Shown one piece after another: positions 48,176 to 59,260 of a DNA stretch of 61,101 bases. Each line of letters opens with the position of its first letter. The first letter of the stretch is position 1. The translations under genes and the position numbers were made by a program. The DNA is from CF-161 sp035259145 (GTDB lineage Bacteria; Chloroflexota; Dormibacteria; Dormibacterales; Dormibacteraceae). The notes below the pieces were generated by a model. That model was given only the letters and a program-made list of their open reading frames with translations. It did no database searches and was not told the DNA's origin. The stretch covers positions 1-61,101 of the forward strand of contig DATFWQ010000051.1 in assembly GCA_035259145.1 (NCBI GenBank), given 5' to 3'.

Positions 48176-50803
48176 GTGCACTGGCCGCTTTCAGCGGGAG
48201 CCAGGAGCTTCGACGTTCGCATCTCAGAGCCTTTGGAAACCCGCCTACCGATTGTGCCGGCGCGCAACCCGCTCTTCAGCGGTCGCGCCGATGAACTCAA
48301 CCGGATCGCGTCCGCTCTGGCGGGCAGCCGCACCGTGGCCATCAGTGGTCCTGACGGCATCGGCAAGACGCAGCTCGCCGCCGAGTTCGTGCACCGTCGC
48401 GCTGCCGACTACCCCGGCGGCGTCTTCTGGCTGAGCTTTTCGAGCCCTGACAACGTCCCTGTCCGCGTCGCCGCCCAGGGGGCCGCGGCTGCCACCGAGC
48501 TGCGCCCCGACTACGCGGACCTGGGCCTCGACGAACAGATCCAGGCGGTTCTCCGCACCTGGGAGTCCGACACGGAGCGTCTGCTCGTCTTCGACGACTG
48601 CAACGACGAAGACACGCTGAGGGAGTGGCTGCCCGCGACCGGCAAAGCCACAGTGCTGGTCACCTCCCACCGAACTGCATGGGACACCTCGCTGAAGACA
48701 GCAATCGTCAAGGTTGGCCCGCTCCCGCGCCACGACGGCGTGAGCCTGCTTGGGCGCCTCCGCCCGGACGTCGCTGCCGCGCCTTCATCTCTCGAGCGGG
48801 TGGCGGACGAGCTCGAGGATCATCCTCTGGCGCTGCGCCTGGCCGGAGGCCTGCTGGTGTGGGGTGGGGAGATCACCATTGACGCGTTCCTGGAAGAGCT
48901 TCGCGGCCGTGCGCTGCTCGAGCACGCGGCGGCGCTGGTCGCCGATGAGGAGCCACCTCAGGCCGCCGGCCTTCTCGGGCGCTGGCGGACGCCCAAGGCC
49001 CCACCGGTGGCTCGAACCTTCGCCCTGGCTGTTCGCTGGCTCGAGCGCGCGGACGCGGGCAGGGCAGCGCTGACCGTGCTTGCGCGCACCGCGTGTTTCG
49101 CCGCCGGTGAGCTCTTGCCGGCCGATCTGCTGCTCGAGGCCGCGCCAGCAAGCGGACACGAGGGGGCCCAGAACGGTCTGGCCTGGCTCGCGCAGCTGGG
49201 GCTCCTGGAGTGGGACAGCGGCTTTGTCCGTCTGCACCCGGTCATCGCGGAGATGGCTCGGGCGTCTCTGCCCCACTCGGGGCCGGAGGTAGCCGCGGAG
49301 GAAAGTGCGATCGAATGGGCCGGCGCAGTTGGTGACGGTCCCGACCCGGTGCTCCGGACCGTAGCCATAGCCCATCTCGATTTCATGGCGAGCCTGACGT
49401 TGTCGCACAGCGACGAGAGGGCCGCTGCTCTTTGCTTCGAGCTCGGTCGCTGGCTGTGGGCCGCCGGCGACGTGCGCCGCGCTCGACCCAACCTGGAGAG
49501 GGCGCTGGAGATTCGCGAGCAGCGCCTCGGATCTGACGACAGGCGCACGCTGACGACCCTTACGGGCCTGGGAGCGGTCCTGGAAGCGCAGCGCGATTTC
49601 AACGGGGCTCAACAGACCCTGGAGAGGGCGCTGGACGTGGCCGAGAGGACACTAGGCCCGGAGCATCCTGACACAGCGAAGATCGTCACCAGCCTGGCCT
49701 GGACGATGCGCCACCAGGGCGACCTCGCACGAGCACACACCCACATGGATCGCGCGCTGCATATCTCCGAGCACACGCTCGGGGCGGAGAATCCCGACAC
49801 CATCGCCCGGCTTGAAGGCCTCGCCGTCCTCCTTCGGGAATTCGGCGACGCCGACGCGGCGCGGACCTACGGCGAGAGGGCGCTGGGCGTCCTCGAGCGC
49901 AGACTGGGACCTCAGCATCCAAGGACCCTCTCCGCGGTCAACAACATGGGCATGCTGCTCCGCGACCGGGGCGACCTCGAGGGCGCGAGGACCTACTTCG
50001 AGTATGCCCTGCGCACGTGTGAGGAGACACTGGGGCCGGATCACCCCGAAACGGCGGCGGCTATGGACAACATGGGAACGCTCCTGCACGCCGAGGGTGA
50101 CGTGGAGGGGGCACGTACGCTGATCGAAAAGGCGCTGGCCGTCCGCGACCGTACGCTCGGCCCCGACAGCCCGGCCAGCGGCGCGAGCCACAACAACCTC
50201 GGCATGCTCCTACGTGATCAGGGCGACCTCGAGGGAGCGCGGCCCTGCTTCGAGCAGGCGCTGGTCGTGTCGCAGCGCACGCTCGGGCCGTACGATCCAC
50301 AGACGGCTGCCAGCCACAGCAACCTGGGCATGCTGCTGCTCGATCTCCAGGACACGTACAACGCCCAGCCGCACCTGGAGCGTGCGCTAGCAATCCGCGA
50401 GCAGGGCCTGGGGACCTACCATCCTGAGACGGCGACGAGCCTGGCCAACGTCGGCGCGCTGCACGTCGCGTTCGGCGACCTGGCAGGAGCCCGCGCGTAC
50501 CTGGAGCGCGCTCTTGAGGTCCGAGAAGAGGTGCTGGGCCCCGACCACTCACTCACCGCCACCACCCTGAACGACCTGGGCCGGGTGCTCCGAGACCTGG
50601 GCGACGTCGGCCCAGCCATGACGATCCTGGCGCGGGCAGTCGAGATCCGGGAGCGGTTGCTCGGTCCGGACCACCCCGACACGCTGACCAGCTTGAACGA
50701 CCTGGACCAGCTCACACGGGAATCGGGCGGTCGGACATCGGCGTGGCCGCGGCCACGGCTGCCGGATTCACCCTACTTCGAGCACGACAACGGACGCGGC
50801 TGA
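48176..50803 (+). CDS. STAND NTPase: NB-ARC domain plus TPR array
   Basis: An 875-residue (from GTG 48176) signal-transduction ATPase. Walker A is GPDGIGKT (58-65), Walker B LLVFDD (136-141), a sensor Arg lies in TSHR (163-166) and the GLPL-like motif is HPLAL (216-220). A winged-helix region follows. From about residue 400 there are roughly ten TPRs with an exact 42-residue period, each like LGPDHPETAxxxNNLGxLLRDxGDLEGARxxxERAL (short form: HPETA, NLG, GDLEGAR, ERAL). There is no N-terminal effector: 35 residues precede the ATPase. The GTG lies inside a TATAGT -10 box (48172-48177), so TTG 48233 may be the real start. A regulator, kinesin-light-chain-like scaffold or defence sensor are all possible. 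Confidence 0.88.
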   Translation: MHWPLSAGARSFDVRISEPLETRLPIVPARNPLFSGRADELNRIASALAGSRTVAISGPDGIGKTQLAAEFVHRRAADYPGGVFWLSFSSPDNVPVRVAAQGAAAATELRPDYADLGLDEQIQAVLRTWESDTERLLVFDDCNDEDTLREWLPATGKATVLVTSHRTAWDTSLKTAIVKVGPLPRHDGVSLLGRLRPDVAAAPSSLERVADELEDHPLALRLAGGLLVWGGEITIDAFLEELRGRALLEHAAALVADEEPPQAAGLLGRWRTPKAPPVARTFALAVRWLERADAGRAALTVLARTACFAAGELLPADLLLEAAPASGHEGAQNGLAWLAQLGLLEWDSGFVRLHPVIAEMARASLPHSGPEVAAEESAIEWAGAVGDGPDPVLRTVAIAHLDFMASLTLSHSDERAAALCFELGRWLWAAGDVRRARPNLERALEIREQRLGSDDRRTLTTLTGLGAVLEAQRDFNGAQQTLERALDVAERTLGPEHPDTAKIVTSLAWTMRHQGDLARAHTHMDRALHISEHTLGAENPDTIARLEGLAVLLREFGDADAARTYGERALGVLERRLGPQHPRTLSAVNNMGMLLRDRGDLEGARTYFEYALRTCEETLGPDHPETAAAMDNMGTLLHAEGDVEGARTLIEKALAVRDRTLGPDSPASGASHNNLGMLLRDQGDLEGARPCFEQALVVSQRTLGPYDPQTAASHSNLGMLLLDLQDTYNAQPHLERALAIREQGLGTYHPETATSLANVGALHVAFGDLAGARAYLERALEVREEVLGPDHSLTATTLNDLGRVLRDLGDVGPAMTILARAVEIRERLLGPDHPDTLTSLNDLDQLTRESGGRTSAWPRPRLPDSPYFEHDNGRG

Positions 50804-50816
50804 GGCCAATCACCCC

Positions 50817-50857
50817 CTCCCCCGGCTTTGTCGGGTACTCCCCCGACAAGCGGGGGA
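50817..50857. repeat. REP-like palindromic repeat, copy A
   Basis: This 41-bp palindrome sits in the 64-bp gap between the convergent STAND and anti-sigma genes. Outer arms CTCCCCC/GGGGGAG enclose GCTTTGTCGGG/CCCGACAAGC (one bulge) with a short loop around TACTCC. It matches the repeats at 59143-59239 in reverse orientation. In position and form it would work as a bidirectional terminator. Confidence 0.75.
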
Positions 50858-50867
50858 GAGTTCTGCG

Positions 50868-52937
50868 TCAGGGGCCGAGGAACTGGAGATCGTAGGGGAC
50901 GGCCTGGCGACCGTTGTAGTCCTTGAGACCGCTGCTCACCACGAGATCAAACGTGGCACCCGAGGCTAGAGCTCCCGCCAGCTGCAACGTTACCGTCTTG
51001 CCCCTGGCGTCATAGCTCGCCTGGCTGTTCACGGCCTGGCCGTTCGGGCCCTTGACGCTGACGCTGCCCTGGACGGTGCTCTGGTCGAGGTCCGAGTCGA
51101 AGGAGACCTGAAGCTGCTCGGGGGCCACCGTGACCTTGAGGATCTCGGGGCCGGCTCCGAACGACGCGCGAGGCCTCTCACTGACGCCATCGATCAAGAG
51201 CTTGCCACCGGAGCTCTTGAGGATCAGCGTCTCGTCCACGGCGCTCTGGGTCGTGCCCTTGGTCAGAACAAGCCGCACCACGACCCGATAAGGCTGGTTG
51301 AGCAGCACGTAGTAGCGCGCCAGTGAAGGCCCTGGGGGCGTGTAGATCAGCGTCAGCGAGCTGAAAGCCTCCTTCCCCGCTGCGTCCAGATAGGTCCCCG
51401 CCTGGTCCGCCGAAAGGTTCAGGCGAGCGGCCATGAAGGCGTTGACCAGCTCGTCCTGGCCGGCGCCCGAGACCGCTGCAGTGCCGCTCCCACCCTGGGC
51501 CGCCATCCTCCCGACCCAGACGTCGCTGCCTCGTTTGAAGGAGAAGTGCCCGCCAGCCGGCGCCCACGAGGGCTGGCGGAAGTCGCCGTCCGCCTGCTTC
51601 TTCGCGCCGCCCGGGTCGCCGGGGGTATACAGGTAGAGCGCGGACGAGGTGGTCAGCAGCAGCTGGTTTCCACGCGACCAGGCCAGGCCGGTGAGACCGG
51701 GGAAGTCCAGCAGCTTCGACGAGCTGGCGGTCGACGTGTCGACCACCGAGATCCCGGCATCGGTTACGTAGGCGTACCTGGTGCCGTCGGGGGACCAGTC
51801 ACCCAGCCCAGTCGAAGGCCCAACCGCCGTGTCCCTGGCAGGATGCACGGTCAGATCGACCAGGTGCAGATTTCCAGAAGCGCCGCGATACACAAGCTTG
51901 TCTGCCGTGGCCGAGAAGTCGGCCGCCGCCGCCTGCTCCGCAAGGCCAGCCAGCTTGCGCTGATCGCTCGACTGAACGTCGGACGCCGTCGCGAAGACAA
52001 CTCCGCTCTGCCCGAATCCAAGCGCGATCGGCTGTACGTTGGTCACCGTCACCGACCCGTACGAGATCTGGCCATTGCGAACGTAGGCAACCGTCCCGTC
52101 GGGTCCGACCGCGACCAGCGTCACGCCGTCGGGCTGGATTGGCGTGCCCGCAGGTTGGCCCTGGAGCGACCAGGCCCCGAGCTGCCCGCTCGGTCCGACG
52201 ACGTAGAGCCTGGTGCCGTCCGTCGACCATCGGGACGCGGGGTTTCCAGACGGGGCGACGAGGCGCGACGTGATCTGCGGCGCCGGCGTGCTGGTGGGCT
52301 GGCTCGTCGGGGTCGGCGTCGGCGTCGGGGTAGGCGGACGGGTCACGAACTGCACCGGCGGCGCATTAGTCAGCGCCTGTCCGTCCTGCGTCTTCGCCGA
52401 TGGAGCGATCTTCACGACGTACTGGGTGTTGGGAGCAAGGTCGTGTACGGGGGTGATCGTGAGCTTCTTGTTGTTGTCCTGCCACTGGTAGGTTGCCTGG
52501 GTCGCCGGCTGGATGGTGACCGCAGTCTGCACGGAGGCGGCGTCCATCGACTGTGTGAACGTGAGCGGGATCGATGTGACCAGGCTTACCGTCCGCGCGT
52601 TGTTCAGCTCACTGCGCACGGTGACGGTGCTGTTGGTACCTCCAGGGGTGGTCACGAAGACGAAAACCGTGAAAACGATCAGAAGAGCACCCAGCGTGGC
52701 GCCGGCCATGGCCAGCGGCTGGGGTGCCAGCATGCGGCGATACCAGGGCAGCGCCGGCTGCGACGCCCTCTCCCACGCCTCGCGCATCAGCCGCTGCTTG
52801 AGGGCGACCCGAAAGTGCGGGCTGGGCTCGGCATCAGCCACCGGGTGCGGCCGAGCGCGCATGAGCTGCGCGAGCTCCCTCAGCTCGGGTTCATGCTCGA
52901 AGAGCTGGTCGAGCTCGGGGTCCCGCCGAGTCCTCAT
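50868..52937 (-). CDS. Membrane-anchored beta-propeller protein, putative anti-sigma factor
   Basis: A 689-residue protein coupled to an ECF sigma gene. Residues 1-70 are cytoplasmic and helical (candidate sigma-binding region). A transmembrane helix spans about 74-96. Outside, residues 100-200 form a Big_5-like Ig domain (SLVTSIPLTFTQSMDAASVQTA, shown in two parts SLVTSIPLTF and TQSMDAASVQ), followed by a PTPTPTPT linker (201-220), a TolB/WD40-like propeller with WSTDGTRLYVV and WSPDGTRYAYVT blades, and a final Ig-like domain. No zinc-binding HxxxCxxC motif of the ZAS family is visible. Propeller-type sensors for ECF sigma factors are known in Chloroflexi-like genomes; the function is inferred from coupling. 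Confidence 0.75.
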   Translation of the reverse strand: MRTRRDPELDQLFEHEPELRELAQLMRARPHPVADAEPSPHFRVALKQRLMREAWERASQPALPWYRRMLAPQPLAMAGATLGALLIVFTVFVFVTTPGGTNSTVTVRSELNNARTVSLVTSIPLTFTQSMDAASVQTAVTIQPATQATYQWQDNNKKLTITPVHDLAPNTQYVVKIAPSAKTQDGQALTNAPPVQFVTRPPTPTPTPTPTSQPTSTPAPQITSRLVAPSGNPASRWSTDGTRLYVVGPSGQLGAWSLQGQPAGTPIQPDGVTLVAVGPDGTVAYVRNGQISYGSVTVTNVQPIALGFGQSGVVFATASDVQSSDQRKLAGLAEQAAAADFSATADKLVYRGASGNLHLVDLTVHPARDTAVGPSTGLGDWSPDGTRYAYVTDAGISVVDTSTASSSKLLDFPGLTGLAWSRGNQLLLTTSSALYLYTPGDPGGAKKQADGDFRQPSWAPAGGHFSFKRGSDVWVGRMAAQGGSGTAAVSGAGQDELVNAFMAARLNLSADQAGTYLDAAGKEAFSSLTLIYTPPGPSLARYYVLLNQPYRVVVRLVLTKGTTQSAVDETLILKSSGGKLLIDGVSERPRASFGAGPEILKVTVAPEQLQVSFDSDLDQSTVQGSVSVKGPNGQAVNSQASYDARGKTVTLQLAGALASGATFDLVVSSGLKDYNGRQAVPYDLQFLGP

Positions 52938-53485
52938 GGGGTGCTACCCAGCGTCGCGCGCACCTTCGTCACGCCCCGGTGTATGAGCAGCTTCACCGCG
53001 CCTGGTGTCTTGCCCATGGCCACGGCGATGTCCTCGATCTTGAGGTCCTCCTGGAACTTCAGCACCATCGCGGTCCGCTGCTGTGCAGGCAAGGTCTCAA
53101 TCACAGCCCAGATCTGACGCAGCTCGTCGCGCTGCGCGGCGATCTCCTCCAGCGCCGGCCCCGCTGTGGCGAGGTCGCGCTGGTCGTCGATGTCCTCCAC
53201 CGGCCGGGCCGCGCGATAGCGGTCGGCCACCGAGTTCACCGCGATCTGGTAGAGCCACGCCGAGAACGGCTTTCCAGTGTCCTGATAGCGACCGATGCTC
53301 TTCAGCGCCTTCATGAACACCTCGGATGTAACGTCCTCGGCAGCCGTCTGGTCCCGAGTTCTTGAGTACACAAAGCGATAGATCTGGACGAGGTAGCGTT
53401 CGTAGAGCTCCCCAAACGCACCGGGATCGCGCTTCGCACGAGCAACCAGCGCCTGCTCGTCCAACCGGGACGGCAGGGAGCTCAT
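52934..53485 (-). CDS. ECF-family RNA polymerase sigma factor
   Basis: A 183-residue sigma-70 family factor. Region 2 is FGELYERYLVQIYRFVYSRT...AEDVTSEVFMKALKSIGRY and region 4 is LPAQQRTAMVLKFQEDLKIEDIA...GAVKLLIHRGVTKVR. I chose ATG 53485 because AAGGAG lies seven bases upstream; an earlier in-frame ATG (53578) adds an unlikely N-terminus. The stop overlaps the anti-sigma-like gene start (ATGA). The pair is expected to respond to an extracytoplasmic signal. Confidence 0.92.
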   Translation of the reverse strand: MSSLPSRLDEQALVARAKRDPGAFGELYERYLVQIYRFVYSRTRDQTAAEDVTSEVFMKALKSIGRYQDTGKPFSAWLYQIAVNSVADRYRAARPVEDIDDQRDLATAGPALEEIAAQRDELRQIWAVIETLPAQQRTAMVLKFQEDLKIEDIAVAMGKTPGAVKLLIHRGVTKVRATLGSTP

Positions 53486-53718
53486 CGTCCGCTCCTTCTT
53501 CGCTTGCTCAAACGGGAGCCGTCGTTCCACGGTTACGTCCGAGGCACATGCGCCCCCCAGCTTAGCGACCTCGTGCACCGCGGACTCAACCCCCTATAAC
53601 ATCCATATCTAGGGGTTCGGGTCAATCGGCGCCACCACCTGTGGGCTGGAGCAGCCTCACGTCTATAATGAATCAGCTGCGTGTCGCCCTCCACGGTTTC
53701 CAGGAGCCCTGCTCCAAG
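53486..53718. promoter_or_regulatory. Divergent region between sigma gene and purB
   Basis: Contains an inverted repeat CCCCTA...TAGGGG (53591-53615, 6-bp arms, 13-bp spacer) and, on the plus strand, a perfect TATAAT (53664-53669) for purB without a clear -35. On the minus strand TTGACC and CGAACC elements lie near 53617-53626 and could belong to an autoregulated sigma promoter. There is no gene in this 233-bp gap. Confidence 0.45.
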
Positions 53719-55020
53719 TTGATCGAGCGTTACACACCTCCGAGGATCCGAGAGGTCTGGTCCGACCACCATCGCTTCGAGCTCTGGCTGCAAATCGAGG
53801 TACTGGCCTGCGAAGCGTGGAGCCGCCTCGGCCGAGTCCCGGCCGAGGCGCTGCCATTCGTCCGCGCTGCCAGCTTCGATGTTGAACGCATCAAGGAGGT
53901 AGAGGAGCAGGTTGGGCACGACGTCATCGCTTTCCTCACCGTGGTCGGCGAGTCGGTCGGCCAGCCGTGGGCACGCTACCTGCATCTAGGCCTGACCAGC
54001 TCGGACGTGGTGGACACGGCCTTCGCCATGCAGCTTCGCGACAGCGCCGGCGTCATCCTCGAAGACCTGCAGAAGCTGCGTGACACAGCGGCGGAGCTCG
54101 CGCTCCATCATCGCCACACCGTCATGGCGGGCCGGACGCACGGGATGCATGCGGAGCCGATCACGTTCGGGTTCAAGGTAGCCGGCTGGGTGGCGGAGCT
54201 GGACAGGGCGACCGCAAGACTGGATGCAGCGAAGCGAGAAGTTGCCACCGGCCAGCTCAGCGGGCCGGTGGGGACACACGCCAGTGTAGACCCTCAGGTG
54301 GAAGAGGATGTCTGCGGCGCGCTCGGTCTCCAGGTCGACCCGGTCAGCACCCAGGTGATCTCGCGTGATCGGCACTCCTCTTTCATGAACACTCTGGCCC
54401 TGGCCGCCGGGTCACTGGAGCGAATCGCCCTCGAGATTCGCCACCTACAGCGCACCGAGGTGGCCGAAGCGCTGGAGCCCTTCGGCTCAGAACAGAAAGG
54501 TTCCTCCGCCATGCCCCACAAGCGCAACCCCTGGCTCACCGAGAGGGTCTGCGGGCTGGCCAGAGTCGTGCGCGGCTATGCCGCCACGGCCCTGGAGAAC
54601 GTGGCTCTCTGGCACGAGCGGGACATCAGCCACAGCTCTGCCGAGCGGGTGATCTTCCCCGACGCATGCTGCCTGGTCGACTTCATGGCGGACGAGCTGA
54701 CTCGCGTCCTGGCAGGGCTGGAGGTGTATCCGGAGCGGATGACGCGGAACCTGGAGGCCGGCGGCGGGATCGTCTATTCTCAACGTGCGCTGCTGGCTCT
54801 GGTGGACGCCGGCATGCCGCGCGAGCAGGCATATCGAATCGTCCAGGAGGCTGCTCACCGTGCTCTCGACGGCAGCGGGAGCTTTCGCGCCAATCTGGAA
54901 TCGGATTCTGCTGTGATGGCGCGCGTCGGACGCCGGATGGGTGCCATTTTCGACCCGGCCGACTTCTTGCGCCACATAGACATGGCGTTTGACCGATTGG
55001 GCCTCGGTGTTCGTACGTAG
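53719..55020 (+). CDS. purB: Adenylosuccinate lyase
   Basis: Cleaves SAICAR and adenylosuccinate, acting twice in purine synthesis. The signature loop is GSSAMPHKRNP; other family parts are HLGLTSSDVVDTAFAMQL, MAGRTHGMHAEPITFG and HERDISHSSAERV. I chose TTG 53719 (MIERYTPPRIREVWSD, 433 residues), the usual family N-terminus, with AGGAG about 12 bases upstream. ATG 53668 overlaps the TATAAT box and would precede the transcript start. It heads purB-purC-purS-purQ-purL. Confidence 0.93.
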   Translation: MIERYTPPRIREVWSDHHRFELWLQIEVLACEAWSRLGRVPAEALPFVRAASFDVERIKEVEEQVGHDVIAFLTVVGESVGQPWARYLHLGLTSSDVVDTAFAMQLRDSAGVILEDLQKLRDTAAELALHHRHTVMAGRTHGMHAEPITFGFKVAGWVAELDRATARLDAAKREVATGQLSGPVGTHASVDPQVEEDVCGALGLQVDPVSTQVISRDRHSSFMNTLALAAGSLERIALEIRHLQRTEVAEALEPFGSEQKGSSAMPHKRNPWLTERVCGLARVVRGYAATALENVALWHERDISHSSAERVIFPDACCLVDFMADELTRVLAGLEVYPERMTRNLEAGGGIVYSQRALLALVDAGMPREQAYRIVQEAAHRALDGSGSFRANLESDSAVMARVGRRMGAIFDPADFLRHIDMAFDRLGLGVRT

Positions 55021-55035
55021 TTTGGAGTCCGATAC

Positions 55036-55932
55036 ATGAACGACCACCAAGCACTTACCCAGACGCATCTCGAACTGCCGCTCTTCTCACGCGGCAAGGT
55101 TCGCGACACCTACCGGCTGGACGACAGACGGCTGTTGATGGTGTCCACAGACCGCATCTCCGCCTTCGACTACGTCCTTCCGACGGCCATCCCGGATCGT
55201 GGTCGCGTGCTGACCCAGCTGTCTGCGTTCTGGTTCGACAAGACGCGCGACGTCGTGCCCAACCATCTGCTCGCCACGTCGTATGACGGCCTGACCCCCG
55301 ACGTAGAGGGCCGCTGCATGGTGGTGAAGAGGGCAGAGCGGATCGACTTCGAGTGCGTCGTGCGGGGCTACCTGGCAGGCAGCGCGTGGGCCGAGTACAG
55401 CGGGTCCGGCACAATGGCCGGGGAGCCGCTACCTGAGGGGCTGCGTGAGAGCGAGAAGCTGCCCGAGCCGGTTTTCACCCCCGCGACCAAGGCTGACGCG
55501 GGCCACGACGAGAACATAACGTTCGACCGGATGCGCTCCGAGGTGGGCGGGGAGCTGGCCGACCGTCTCAAGGACGCAAGTCTGCGCCTCTACGACGTGG
55601 CGGCCAGGCACGCCGGCCAGCAGGGCCTGATCCTGGCGGATACCAAGTTCGAGTTCGGCCTGATCGAGGGCGAACTGGTGTTGATCGACGAGGCGCTGAC
55701 GCCGGACAGCTCGCGATACTGGGACGCCGAGGCCTACGAGGTCGGCACTTCGCCCGAGTCGTTCGACAAGCAGTTCGTGCGTGACTGGCTGACCAATCGG
55801 AGCGGCTGGGACCGCGACTCCCTCCCGCCCCCGCTGCCGGATGACGTCGTGGAGCAGACCCGCCAGCGCTATCTGACGGCGTTTGAGCGCCTCACTGGCA
55901 GGTCGCTCTTCAGCAACGGTAACGGCGGGTGA
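55036..55932 (+). CDS. purC: SAICAR synthase
   Basis: Phosphoribosylaminoimidazole-succinocarboxamide synthase, 298 residues. The glycine-rich start LFSRGKVRDTYRLDDRRLLMVSTDRISAFD is typical, followed by VVKRAERIDFECVVRGYLAGSAW and LILADTKFEFGLIEGELVLIDEALTPDSSRYW (short parts: LILADTKFEFG, LIDEALTPDSSRYW). It is the longer eukaryote/actinobacteria-like PurC. It starts 16 bases after purB and overlaps purS by 4 bases. Confidence 0.96.
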   Translation: MNDHQALTQTHLELPLFSRGKVRDTYRLDDRRLLMVSTDRISAFDYVLPTAIPDRGRVLTQLSAFWFDKTRDVVPNHLLATSYDGLTPDVEGRCMVVKRAERIDFECVVRGYLAGSAWAEYSGSGTMAGEPLPEGLRESEKLPEPVFTPATKADAGHDENITFDRMRSEVGGELADRLKDASLRLYDVAARHAGQQGLILADTKFEFGLIEGELVLIDEALTPDSSRYWDAEAYEVGTSPESFDKQFVRDWLTNRSGWDRDSLPPPLPDDVVEQTRQRYLTAFERLTGRSLFSNGNGG

Positions 55933-56237
55933 TCGCGCATGTGATAGTCGTGCCCAAGCCCGTGGTGAACGACCCGCAGGGCACCACGGTGAGACAGGGC
56001 CTGCGTGCGCTCGGCTTCTCCGAGGTGACGGACGTGCGAGTCGGCAAGTACATCAAGGTGACCCTCGACGCCGCCTCCGCAGACGAGGCTCACGACCGGG
56101 TGGAGGAGATGTGCCGCAAGCTCCTCGCCAACCGGGTCATCGAGGACTTCCGGTTCGACCTGCTCCCGGCGGCCGCTGAGCCAAAAAACCGCCCTGCCCT
56201 GGACCGCCGGCGAAGACGGGAAGAGGAGCCGGCTTGA
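55929..56237 (+). CDS. purS: FGAM synthase subunit PurS
   Basis: Small subunit that lets PurQ and small PurL work together. 102 residues: VIVVPKPVVNDPQGTTVRQGL and VTDVRVGKYIKVTLDA are the usual PurS sequence. The last 20 residues are a charged Arg/Glu tail beyond the family core. GTG start in a GTGA overlap with purC. Confidence 0.94.
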   Translation: MIAHVIVVPKPVVNDPQGTTVRQGLRALGFSEVTDVRVGKYIKVTLDAASADEAHDRVEEMCRKLLANRVIEDFRFDLLPAAAEPKNRPALDRRRRREEEPA

Positions 56238-56934
56238 AGTTCGGCGTCGTCGTCTTTCCCGGCACCTGGTCGGACCGGGACTGGGGACACGTAATCAAGG
56301 ATGTTCTGGGCGCCGAGCTGATCTACCTCTGGCACAAAGACCGTGAGCTCCACGGCGTCGACTGCGTCGTCCTCCCGGGCGGCTTCAGCTATGGCGACTA
56401 TCTTCGAACGGGCGCGATCGCCCGCTTCTCCCCGGTCATGGACAGTGTCGCCGAGTTCGCCGCGGCGGGTGGGCTCGTCTGGGGCAGCTGCAACGGCTTC
56501 CAGATCCTGTGTGAGGCCGGACTCCTGCCGGGCGCACTTATTCGCAACCACTGCCTGGAGTTCCGCTGCGAGTGGGCACTGGTGCGCTGCGACCAGCCGG
56601 GCACGCCGTATACGTGGCGTCTGGAGCGCGGGCAGCTCATCAACCTCCCGATCGCGCATGGCGAGGGCAACTACGTCGCAGACCCCGACACTCTGCGTCA
56701 GCTAGAAGGGAACGGCCAGGTCGTCTTCCGCTATTGCGACGCGAGTGGTGAGCCGACGGCCGGCGCCAACCCGAACGGCTCGATCAACAACATCGCAGGC
56801 ATCGTGAACAGCAGTCGCAACGTGCTTGGGATGATGCCCCACCCGGAGCGCTGCGCTGAGCCGGAGCTCGGCGGCACCGACGGTCTGGCGCTCTTTCGCA
56901 GCCTCCTTCAGACTGCCTCCTCCGTCACGCTTCG

Positions 56935-56938
<4 letters not shown>
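56234..56938 (+). CDS. purQ: FGAM synthase glutaminase subunit PurQ
   Basis: Class I glutamine amidotransferase delivering ammonia to PurL. VVFPGTWSDRDWGHVIKDVLGA, PGGFSYGDYLRTGAIARFSP, the nucleophile in GLVWGSCNGFQILCEAGLLPGAL (core GSCNGFQIL) and His/Glu in GMMPHPERCAEP are all present. 234 residues from TTG 56234, overlapping purS (TTGA). Confidence 0.95.
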
Positions 56939-59133
<2,195 letters not shown>

Positions 59134-59142
59134 CTTACATCT

Positions 59143-59239
59143 CTCCCCCGCTTGTCGGTCCGCTTGTCGGGGGAGTACCCGGCGAAGCCGGGGGAGGGGG
59201 GCCCGCTTGTCGGGGGAGTACCCGGCGAAGCCGGGGGAG
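59143..59239. repeat. REP-like palindromic repeats, copies B and C
   Basis: A 36-bp unit beginning CGCTTGTCGGGGGAGTACCC and ending GAAGCCGGGGGAG occurs at 59161-59196 and 59204-59239, a 43-bp period. It is preceded by a partial piece CTCCCCCGCTTGTCGG (59143-59158). It is the same family as copy A at 50817-50857. It lies between the convergent purL and M3 peptidase genes. Confidence 0.78.
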
Positions 59240-59260
59240 GGGGCGCTAAACCGAAGGCTC

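Noticed and set aside
52300..52345. Simple PT-encoding repeat in the anti-sigma gene considered as a DNA tandem repeat
   Set aside because: It is an in-frame Pro-Thr protein linker, common in exported proteins, and too short to call as a separate element.
51546..53117. Long plus-strand frame (523 codons) opposite the anti-sigma and sigma genes
   Set aside because: Arg/Gly-rich shadow sequence with no domain; the minus-strand pair has clear motifs, coupling and a ribosome binding site.
53605..53640. GGTTCGGGTCAATCGG looked like a tRNA T-arm
   Set aside because: No acceptor, anticodon or D-arm pairing is present around it. I found no tRNA gene in the window.
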